Origin: Chitinophagaceae bacterium | Lineage (GTDB): Bacteria > Bacteroidota > Bacteroidia > Chitinophagales > Chitinophagaceae | Length of the DNA stretch: 56,348 bases | NCBI GenBank assembly: GCA_021151685.1 | Contig: JAGKWS010000012.1 | Coordinates: 1-56,348 of the forward strand | Reading direction: 5' to 3' | Shown: piece after piece, positions 1 through 7,133 of the stretch | Layout of the letters: each line of letters starts with the position of its first letter | Position numbering within the stretch: the stretch's first letter is position 1 | Program-made: the position numbers and the translations under genes | The notes under the pieces: model-generated | The model's input: the letters and a program-made list of their open reading frames with translations, nothing else | What the model was told of the DNA's origin: nothing | Databases searched by the model: none

Positions 1-880
1 AAGTCAACGGCACCCGTCGAAAATCCAGCACTACCCAAAGTCACCCAACTGCTGCCATTATACTTCATAACGGTTGCTTTTTGTCCATTGCCCCAATCTG
101 TGTAAGCCACATAAGGACTCCCGCTACCATCAGTTATAATGGACGGATACTGTACAGAACCGGCAGAGAATCCGGCGCTGCCAACGGATACCCATGCGCT
201 ACCGTTGAACTTCATCACAGTTGCTTTCCCATCATTTGCATCGTCTGAATACACTACGTAAGGTGTTCCTCCCACATCTAAGGTCAAGGCAGTCTCATAG
301 GCGAATCCTGCTGAAAATGCCCCACTGCCTACCGGAGCCCAGGCACCAGCCGTGTATTTCATGACTACGGCTTTACCAGCAATACCATTATCCTGGTAAG
401 TTATATAAGGCACACCACTGCCATCTATGTCCAGCGAAGTATTGCTGACCACACCGGCAGAGAACCCAACGGAACCCAACGGAACCCAACTGCCGGCAGT
501 ATATTTCATCACTGTGGCCTTATTACCATTACCCGCATCCCTGTAAGCCACATAGGGCGTTCCCGTTCCATCTATTGCCAGCGAAGTGTAATCGGCCTGT
601 GCCGCAGAAAAACCTGCACTACCTACTGTCACCCAAGCGCTGCCTGTATATTTCATAACGGTGACCTTAAAACCATTCATAAAATCCTGGTACGCAACAT
701 AAGGCATACCACTAGGGTCAAGAGCTATAGAAGTGTATTGTACGCCACCAGCCGAAAGACCTACAGCACCCACAGGTGCCCAACTGCTACCATCATACTT
801 CAAGACGGTAGCTTTGTCTCCATTCACACCATCTCTATAAGCAGCATAAATTATGCCACTGCTCCCTGTTGCGAGCGAAA
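1..880 (-). repeat. Coding tandem repeat, about 147 bp (49 aa) period
   Basis: The end of the giant ORF nearest the left edge consists of tandem units. The segment encoding the MKY-type strand recurs near 65, 212, 357, 505, 651 and 799, a spacing of 145-148 bp. Each unit encodes about 49 residues with the core PYVAYxDxGNGxKATVMKY. The array continues beyond the window. This is most simply a beta-propeller of six or more blades. Confidence 0.8.
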
Positions 881-3800
881 TATTCCTTGCAGTTCCCATG
901 GAAATACCGGCTACACTACCCACATTACCCCATCCTTCACAAGCTATTGTACCTACGGCATTCACCGTAACCATTTTGGTAGCAAATGCCGTGCCGCAAC
1001 CGTTGCTCACCGCATAAGAAATAATAACCGTACCCGCAGCCACACCCGTTACCAGGCCTCCTGTACCTACAGTAGCAATGCCCGTATTGGAAGACGACCA
1101 AGTGCCGCCGGTTATGGCGTTCGTAAGGGTAATGGTTGAGCCTACATTTACAGATGACGCACCCGAGATTGTGCCGGCACTAAGTGCTGGGTTAACGGTT
1201 ACTGTAGCGGTGCTACGGCATCCTGCACGTATGTAGGAGACAGTAGCAGTGCCAACGGCAACACCTGTTATTACGCCACTAAGAATGTTCGCTGTAGCCA
1301 CAGATGGTGGGCTGATGGTCCATAAACCGCCCGCTGGGGTACAGCTAAGCGTGGTTGTGCTGCCGATACATGTTGTGGTAATGCCAGATATTGCAGCAGG
1401 TATTGGATTTACAGTAATATTTAAAGTAGAATAACAACTACCATTGCCATAGGTAATAGTAGTGGCACCCAATGCGAGTCCGTGTAATAAACCACTGCCA
1501 TCTATTGATGCTACTGAAGTATCGGTACTACTCCAATTGCCGCCACTAACAGCATTGCTGTATACGGCTGTACTGCCCAAACAAACTACTGATGGCCCGG
1601 TTATTGTGCCAGGGCTGGCTACTACTGTAACTATTGCCGTAGTACTACCACCTGCCACAGTGTAGCTAATGGTAGCTGTTCCTGTAGCTACACCTGTTAC
1701 TATGCCAGTGCTGTTTACTGTGGCTACAGATGTATTGCTACTGCTCCATGAGCCGCCGGGAGTGGTGTTGCTGAGGGTGGTTGTAGTGCCTGCGCATGCG
1801 GTAAGAACACCGGAGATGCTGGCTATGTCGGCATCGTAATGCATGAGGAATGCATCAGTGCCTCCGGCATACGTAGTCTGGTGCGCCCCTATTGTAGCTA
1901 TGCCTCCGGTGCTGCTTGTTCGTCCGGCCACGTAGACATTGCCAGAATTATCAACGGCTACCGATTGGGCCTGGTCTGTATTGCCGCCACCATGGTACGT
2001 ACCCCACTGGCGCACGCCAGCACCATTGAACTGCGCAAGAAACGCATCATCGCTCCCTGCATTCACCGTTTGGCGCACACCTGCGGTGGCTATGCCAGCG
2101 GTACTGGTTGTATAGCCCGCCAGGTAAACATAGCCTGCAGCATCTAAAGTTACAGAATTTGCAACATCATAGCCGGCATTACCGTAATAAGTTCCCCACT
2201 GACGTACACCTGAGGTATTAAACTTAACAAGATAGGCTTCCTGGCTACCGATGTACGAAGATTGATGAGCCCCGGCAGTGGCAATACCTGCGGTGCTGCT
2301 TGTATAGCCTGCCAGATATACATTGCCAGACGCATCGGCCGATGCAGAAAGACAGGGATCTCCGCTGCTGCCACCATAATAAGTGGCCCATTGACGCACA
2401 CCGCTGGTATTAAATTTGGCCACAAATGCATCAATGCCCCCTGCATTTGCGATTTGAAATGCGCCCTCAGAGGCAATGCCTGTAGCACTACTTGCATTGC
2501 CGGCCATATATATATTGCCGGTACCGTCAACGGCCAGGGAATTGGCATAATCGCTACTGCTACCACCATAGTAAGTAGCCCAGGTGGGGGTACCTGTACT
2601 GTTGAATTTTGCAAGGAATGCATCATTACCCCCCCCTGAAGATGCCTGGTGCGCACTGCCAGTTGCAATACCTGCCGTGCTCTGCGTTTGCCCGGCTATG
2701 AATACATTGCCAGAACCATCAGCAACTGCTGAATTACTCTGGTCGTTAGCACTACCACCATAGTATGTACCCCATTGAAGCACACCTGCACTGCTGAATT
2801 TGATAAGAAATGCATCGTTTGCCCCTCCTGCAAAGGTGGCTTGGTATGCACCTGATGTGGCTATGCCCGATGTACTATTTGTATATCCTGACAGATATAC
2901 ATTGCCCGATGAAGACACCGTCACCGAAGAAGCGATGTCGTTGCCACTGCCGCCATAATAAGTGCCCCATTGGCGCACGCCGGCATTGTTGAATTTGATG
3001 AGGAAAGCATCCTGCCCTCCGGCATTTGCAGTTTGGTACATACCAGTTGTGGCTATGCCGGTTGTGCTTTGTGTGCTCCCTGCCACATATACATTGCCCG
3101 ATGCATCTACTGCTACAGAGTAACCAATGTCGCTATTGCTGCCGCCACAATAGGTAGCCCATGCCCATGCTGCAAGGGTGTCTATGGGTACTGTAACAGA
3201 GTACGTAGCCACTGCTGTGCTACAACCAGTACTCACAACATAAGAGATAGTGACCGTGCCAGCCGCAATGCCAGTCACCGTGCCACCGGTACCTACTGTG
3301 GCTATTCCCGTATTTGAGGATGACCATGAGCCACTGGTAGCGGTATTAGACAGGTTTATAGAAGATCCAATGTTTACAAGGGTAGCACCGGTGATGGTGC
3401 CTGCGTTGGGAAGCGGGCTTACTGTAACCACGGCAGTAGCACTGGTACCGCCAACAGTGTAAGAAATTACCGCTGTGCCAACCGCTATGCCAGTAACAAT
3501 GCCCGAACCTGAACCTACAATAGCTATTGATGTATTGCCGCTGCTCCATGTGCCGCCTGCTGGTGTCATGTTTAGAGTGGTGGTAGTTCCCACACATACG
3601 GTAGGGACACCCGAGATATATGACATTGGATTGTTGGCGTAAACCGCCACCTTTGTATCGCCGTAATCGTTTGTAACAATTTCGGGGCGTCCGTCTCCAT
3701 TCAAATCGCCTACTGCAACCTGTTTGGGCATAGTTACCATACCTAATTGCGTACTGTAGATATATGAACCGGCATTTATAACACCTGTCGCACTTGTATT

Positions 3801-5108
3801 GCGCAGTACATACACACGGTTTACATTTTCGTTTGCAGTAACAATGTCAAGTTTACCGTCCCCATTTACGTCTGCTAAAGCAACTCCATTGGAACCTGAA
3901 GCAGTTGTAAATGTGGTAATAGTACTAAAGGTTGACGCATTGATGACACCAGTAGTACCAGTATTTTTATAAACGTTTACAGTTGCTGTTCCGGTTGTCT
4001 GAACGATGTCTGGTTTACCATCAGAATCAAGGTCTCCGATGGCAATACAACTGGCAGAAGAGACGGAGCCAAGGTTGACATTCGCATAAGTAGAGAAAGA
4101 TGAGGTTGTTAAATTACCCGGAGAAGAGGCGTTTTTGTATATGCGTATGATAGCGTTTTGGTTGCTTCCGGCAATAATATCTGGTTTTCCATCATTATCT
4201 ATATCGGCAACGGCCAAACCATAGGTATAACTCGGACCATCAAGATCTATTCTTGGTGCTACAGATGCAATAGTAAATGAGCCCGGGGTTGCAATATTTC
4301 GGAAAATCGCTACCTTGTTTCCAGAGTTTGTGGTTACAAGTATATCCTGTTTTCCGTCACCATCAATGTCTGCGATAACCACACAAGAGGGGGATGCCGT
4401 TGTCGCCAAATCTACTTTGGCCGCTAGTGTACTTGCTGTAAATGTTCCGGCAGAACTTGTATTTCTGAATATCGAAATTGTTCCAGCATTGCTGTTGGCA
4501 ACCACAATATCCAGTTTGCCATCACCATCTACATCGCCAATTGCCAAACCTTTGGGGGTATTGCCGGTTGTAAAATTTACTTTCGTGGCGAATGCAGGTG
4601 TGCTGCCCGTTCCAATATTTCGTAAAAGAGAAATTTGATGCATACCATCGGCAGTCGATACAATATCTGATTTTCCGTCTCCATCTATGTCTCCAACTGC
4701 AACACCAAATACACCCGACTGAGCACTAAATTCAGTAGGTAAGTCGTAATTGATGATCGAAGGGTTCGTTCCTTCTGTGTCGAAAACGGGAACAAAGAAA
4801 GGTGCGGAGAAGCCAGTCAGAGAATTTGCCGAATTCAATACACTTACCGGCGCATAGGTAGCCCCCACAGGTACAGTAACGTTAAGCGATGTGTCGCTTC
4901 CGGTATTCACAGTAGCCCTTGTAGCACCGAAGTATACAATATTATTGGTGGGTGTAGAATTGAAGTTGGTACCTGTGATGTTAACCGATGTGCCTGGGTT
5001 AGCAATAAGTGGGGTAACAGACGTAATGGTAGGTTGCTGTGCAAGTGCTATGCCTGCATAAGTAGCAATCATATATAATAATGTGAATGCAGAAATTGCT
5101 TTTTTCAT
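1..5108 (-). CDS. Giant secreted multi-propeller / Ig-repeat surface protein (3' end outside window)
   Basis: An uninterrupted reading frame of 1702 codons runs from ATG 5108 off the left edge. Residues 1-21 are a Sec signal peptide (MKKAISAF start, ending ALA-QQ). About 22-105 is an IPT/TIG-like beta-sandwich. About 120-490 holds seven FG-GAP/VCBS repeats with calcium-type DxDGDGK loops. About 490-643 holds two bacterial Ig-like (Big_2-like) domains with GGTWSSSNT motifs. About 646-1093 holds seven SBBP-type repeats (YYGGS...SGNVYVAG). About 1093-1383 holds four more Ig-like domains. From about 1387 onward there are at least six blades with the motif PYVAYxD...KATVMKY. No enzyme motif is seen. 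Inference: exported surface or adhesive protein; a T9SS sorting domain is expected beyond the edge but not seen. The function of such proteins is generally unknown. Confidence 0.9.
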   Translation of the reverse strand, partial: MKKAISAFTLLYMIATYAGIALAQQPTITSVTPLIANPGTSVNITGTNFNSTPTNNIVYFGATRATVNTGSDTSLNVTVPVGATYAPVSVLNSANSLTGFSAPFFVPVFDTEGTNPSIINYDLPTEFSAQSGVFGVAVGDIDGDGKSDIVSTADGMHQISLLRNIGTGSTPAFATKVNFTTGNTPKGLAIGDVDGDGKLDIVVANSNAGTISIFRNTSSAGTFTASTLAAKVDLATTASPSCVVIADIDGDGKQDILVTTNSGNKVAIFRNIATPGSFTIASVAPRIDLDGPSYTYGLAVADIDNDGKPDIIAGSNQNAIIRIYKNASSPGNLTTSSFSTYANVNLGSVSSASCIAIGDLDSDGKPDIVQTTGTATVNVYKNTGTTGVINASTFSTITTFTTASGSNGVALADVNGDGKLDIVTANENVNRVYVLRNTSATGVINAGSYIYSTQLGMVTMPKQVAVGDLNGDGRPEIVTNDYGDTKVAVYANNPMSYISGVPTVCVGTTTTLNMTPAGGTWSSGNTSIAIVGSGSGIVTGIAVGTAVISYTVGGTSATAVVTVSPLPNAGTITGATLVNIGSSINLSNTATSGSWSSSNTGIATVGTGGTVTGIAAGTVTISYVVSTGCSTAVATYSVTVPIDTLAAWAWATYCGGSNSDIGYSVAVDASGNVYVAGSTQSTTGIATTGMYQTANAGGQDAFLIKFNNAGVRQWGTYYGGSGNDIASSVTVSSSGNVYLSGYTNSTSGIATSGAYQATFAGGANDAFLIKFSSAGVLQWGTYYGGSANDQSNSAVADGSGNVFIAGQTQSTAGIATGSAHQASSGGGNDAFLAKFNSTGTPTWATYYGGSSSDYANSLAVDGTGNIYMAGNASSATGIASEGAFQIANAGGIDAFVAKFNTSGVRQWATYYGGSSGDPCLSASADASGNVYLAGYTSSTAGIATAGAHQSSYIGSQEAYLVKFNTSGVRQWGTYYGNAGYDVANSVTLDAAGYVYLAGYTTSTAGIATAGVRQTVNAGSDDAFLAQFNGAGVRQWGTYHGGGNTDQAQSVAVDNSGNVYVAGRTSSTGGIATIGAHQTTYAGGTDAFLMHYDADIASISGVLTACAGTTTTLSNTTPGGSWSSSNTSVATVNSTGIVTGVATGTATISYTVAGGSTTAIVTVVASPGTITGPSVVCLGSTAVYSNAVSGGNWSSTDTSVASIDGSGLLHGLALGATTITYGNGSCYSTLNITVNPIPAAISGITTTCIGSTTTLSCTPAGGLWTISPPSVATANILSGVITGVAVGTATVSYIRAGCRSTATVTVNPALSAGTISGASSVNVGSTITLTNAITGGTWSSSNTGIATVGTGGLVTGVAAGTVIISYAVSNGCGTAFATKMVTVNAVGTIACEGWGNVGSVAGISMGTARNISLATGSSGIIYAAYRDGVNGDKATVLKYDGSSWAPVGAVGLSAGGVQYTSIALDPSGMPYVAYQDFMNGFKVTVMKYTGSAWVTVGSAGFSAAQADYTSLAIDGTGTPYVAYRDAGNGNKATVMKYTAGSWVPLGSVGFSAGVVSNTSLDIDGSGVPYITYQDNGIAGKAVVMKYTAGAWAPVGSGAFSAGFAYETALTLDVGGTPYVVYSDDANDGKATVMKFNGSAWVSVGSAGFSAGSVQYPSIITDGSGSPYVAYTDWGNGQKATVMKYNGSSWVTLGSAGFSTGAVD
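1830..3170 (-). repeat. Coding tandem repeat, about 195 bp (65 aa) period, SBBP-type
   Basis: Seven units of about 193-196 bp encode the SBBP pattern (GGSSxDxxxSVAVDxSGNVYVAG, then DAFLxKFNxxGVxQWGTYYGG). Conserved codons recur near 2383, 2578, 2771, 2967 and 3157. Seven units fit a closed seven-bladed propeller. Confidence 0.8.
3640..4750 (-). repeat. Coding tandem repeat, about 155-170 bp period, FG-GAP/VCBS-type
   Basis: Seven degenerate units encode the calcium-loop motif GDxDGDGKxDIV. The loop-coding segments lie near 3680, 3850, 4015, 4185, 4345, 4515 and 4675. Known FG-GAP repeats fold as seven-bladed integrin-like propellers. Confidence 0.8.
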
Positions 5109-5753
5109 GCGTTTCGATATTTAATGTGTTTTATTTGCCTCAGATCAACTATTGAAAACCACATGATTTCGTCGCTTTTTTGTGTAAGACAAAGTAAAAA
5201 TATGTAGATTTTCAATTGGTAGATATTAATTTTTGTTTTTCAATAACGGTATTATACAAATAATTCATTATTTAATAGATTAGAGCGTGTCTATTCTGCC
5301 AAAAAAATTTAGTTTTTTATATAATACATAAGCACGCTTTTGAAGTCGATATAAAACACATAAACTTTACAATCAATATATTTATATACAAATGAAGTAT
5401 TAAAATCATATTGGAGTGTGGTGCTTTTGTAGAGTTTCAATTTGCATGGTGCTATTACCCAATTGTGGCCTCTAAATTGTGATATGATAGTATTTGTCCT
5501 AGCACATTTCATATAACCATGTAAAAATGCGGCTCTACCAAAACAACAATTTGGTGAATATGTGGGCGGTTTGTGTTGATACAACTCTTGAAAAGGCGCA
5601 TAACTGCTATATTGGAAACACTATTAGAATAGCCACTTTTTGTTCGTTTTGCCAAAAAATTGTGTTCGGATAGTCTTGGATGCTTGTGTAACATTTGTTC
5701 CAATTTATCAATTTCAATTGACAGAAATTTGTCTTCATAAAATCAATAAATAT
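5109..5753. other. AT-rich intergenic region without a supportable gene
   Basis: This 645-bp spacer separates the giant minus-strand ORF from the plus-strand sulfur operon, so it should carry two divergent promoters. Open frames inside it (near 5309-5703, minus) are cysteine-rich, lack a credible start or recognisable domain, and are not called. I found no exact TAnnTTTG element with a partner for either gene and no clear RNA structure. Confidence 0.5.
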
Positions 5754-5960
5754 ATGAAAAAGAACATGGGCACTGCCGACAAAATGATTCGCCTTATAAT
5801 AGCTGTTGCCATTGCAGTATTATACTTCACCAACATCATAAGTGGCACATTAGGTATTGCCTTGCTGGTATTTGCCGGCATATTTGTGGCAACCTCCCTC
5901 ATTAGTTTTTGCCCGCTCTACACCATTTTGGGTATCAATACCTGCAGCACTAAACGTTAA
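5754..5960 (+). CDS. Small YgaP-type (DUF2892) inner-membrane protein
   Basis: This 68-residue protein begins MKKNMGTADKMIR and has two hydrophobic helices at about 13-28 and 33-52, separated by SGTLG. It ends in a short cysteine-containing tail (SFCPLYTILGINTC). The pattern fits the DUF2892/YgaP-like transmembrane family, which is often found with rhodaneses. The start at 5754 is preferred over the in-frame start at 5640 because the DUF2892 core begins at this methionine and the upstream extension is not family-like. It is first in a run of six same-strand genes with short gaps, which implies a role in membrane-associated sulfur handling. The exact function is unknown. Confidence 0.8.
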   Translation: MKKNMGTADKMIRLIIAVAIAVLYFTNIISGTLGIALLVFAGIFVATSLISFCPLYTILGINTCSTKR

Positions 5961-6041
5961 CATTTCATTGCGCTGCAATCAAACATTTGTTCCCAACCAC
6001 GCATAGAATTGATGCCAATTTTGTGGAATAAACAAGGAATT

Positions 6042-6227
6042 ATGACACTGATAAAGCGATTTTGGCCAGCCATGTTGGGAGGAGTACTCGGCGCAATAAC
6101 CGGGTGGAGTTACTGGGCTTTTGTTGGGTGTAGTTCGGGTAGTTGTCCCATCACCAGCAATCCGTTCATAAGCACTTTATACGGAGCATTTGTAGGCATT
6201 TTGCTTGCAGGAACATTAAAAAAATAA
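6042..6227 (+). CDS. DUF6132 family small membrane protein
   Basis: A 61-residue protein with two membrane helices (about 8-24 and 42-57) around the conserved loop GCSSGSCPITSNP, which I recognise as the DUF6132 signature. In other Bacteroidota this family is typically encoded beside rhodanese and thioredoxin genes, as here. The paired cysteines in the loop suggest redox or sulfur chemistry at the membrane, but no reaction has been assigned. The start at 6042 is chosen because it places the first helix right after a short basic N-terminus; an in-frame ATG at 6009 would add 11 residues. Confidence 0.75.
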   Translation: MTLIKRFWPAMLGGVLGAITGWSYWAFVGCSSGSCPITSNPFISTLYGAFVGILLAGTLKK

Positions 6228-6240
6228 AACTATATACAAT

Positions 6241-6552
6241 ATGAATTTTCTGAAGAAACTGTTTGGTCTGGGCGAGAAAACAGACCTTGGAGCGGTGATA
6301 GCTCGTGGTGCTGTAATAGTAGATGTACGTACCCCCGGCGAATATGCGGGTGGGCATATAAAAGGATCACTCAATATTCCCCTTGCCAGTTTGGGCAATG
6401 CATTAGGCAAACTAAAAAAAGATGTACCTGTGGTTACTTGTTGTGCATCGGGCATGCGTAGCAGTTCGGCCCGTAGTCTGTTGCAAAGCAACGGCTTTCG
6501 TGAAGTGTACAATGGTGGTAGCTGGTATAACCTAAAAAAATACGAAAAATGA
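6241..6552 (+). CDS. Single-domain rhodanese (sulfurtransferase)
   Basis: This 103-residue protein is a complete single rhodanese domain. It has the N-terminal motif VDVRTPGEYAGGHIKGSLNIPL and an active-site loop CASGMRS whose catalytic cysteine is Cys68, directly preceded by a second cysteine (Cys67). Rhodaneses carry a persulfide on this cysteine and move sulfane sulfur to thiols or cyanide. There is no signal peptide, so it should be cytoplasmic. It overlaps the next gene by four bases (ATGA), an arrangement that suggests translational coupling. Together the two genes look like a split version of the one-chain YgaP rhodanese-membrane protein. Confidence 0.92.
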   Translation: MNFLKKLFGLGEKTDLGAVIARGAVIVDVRTPGEYAGGHIKGSLNIPLASLGNALGKLKKDVPVVTCCASGMRSSSARSLLQSNGFREVYNGGSWYNLKKYEK

Positions 6553-6800
6553 GTGGATGGATGGAAAGGTTGACATCGGGGTGGCACCCTATGCGCCAGA
6601 TGCGGGCTGGTATTGCAGCTATGTTATTGATAACGGCATTCAACTATGCCGATTGGCCAATGGGTATTTTTGGATTGTTTTTTCTGTATCAGGCTGTAAC
6701 AGATACAGGATGTGGTATGCAGGGGTGTAGCACGCCTCGTTCTTTTCGTAAACCAGCGAAAGATGCAACCGCCGAAGTGGAGTATGAAGAAATAAAATAA
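6549..6800 (+). CDS. YgaP-like two-helix membrane protein
   Basis: An 83-residue protein with a hydrophobic hairpin at about 21-53 (MLLITAFNY...PMGIFGLFFLYQA), then a CGMQGC cysteine pair and an acidic tail. The membrane part resembles the C-terminal transmembrane unit of YgaP-type rhodaneses and related DUF2892 proteins. Its start codon overlaps the stop of the upstream rhodanese, which supports a partnership in which this protein anchors or receives sulfur from the rhodanese (inference). The CxxxxC pair is a plausible persulfide or metal site, not a demonstrated one. Confidence 0.8.
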   Translation: MSGWMERLTSGWHPMRQMRAGIAAMLLITAFNYADWPMGIFGLFFLYQAVTDTGCGMQGCSTPRSFRKPAKDATAEVEYEEIK

Positions 6801-6806
6801 TATACC

Positions 6807-7112
6807 ATGCAAACAAAACCGTTTTCGGAACTAATAAATGATACCAAACCGGTACTCGTAGACTTTTCGGCAGAATGGTGTGGCCCATGTAAAATGATGG
6901 CACCAGTTCTAAAGCAAGTGAAAGAAAGTGTGGGTGATGCGGCTACAATATTGAAGATAGATGTAGATAGGAATCGCCAATTGGCAGATGCCTGGAAAAT
7001 TTCAGGAGTACCTACATTGATACTATTCAAAGAAGGAAAAGTACTGTGGCGACAGTCGGGCGTTGTAAGCGTACAAATGCTGCGCAATATTATACAACAA
7101 CACAGTCATTGA
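6807..7112 (+). CDS. Thioredoxin
   Basis: A 101-residue classical thioredoxin: active site WCGPC at residues 24-28, a buried aspartate in the VDF motif, and the cis-proline loop SGVPTLILFKEGK. Its length equals that of typical cytoplasmic thioredoxins and there is no signal peptide. It lies six bases after the YgaP-like gene and 21 bases before the CoA-disulfide reductase homologue. The likely role is to reduce persulfides or disulfides produced by the rhodaneses of this operon (inference). It is probably not the only housekeeping thioredoxin of the cell. Confidence 0.95.
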   Translation: MQTKPFSELINDTKPVLVDFSAEWCGPCKMMAPVLKQVKESVGDAATILKIDVDRNRQLADAWKISGVPTLILFKEGKVLWRQSGVVSVQMLRNIIQQHSH

Positions 7113-7133
7113 GAACAGGCTAAAGATAAATAG

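Noticed and set aside
738..3597. Many plus-strand frames over the giant gene
   Set aside because: They are shadows of the repeat-rich minus-strand ORF; the Thr/Ser/Cys-rich translations have no start or domain.
5309..5703. Minus-strand frames before the sulfur operon, possibly a decayed transposase
   Set aside because: Cys/His/Tyr-rich translation, no DDE, HTH or inverted-repeat ends, and no credible start.
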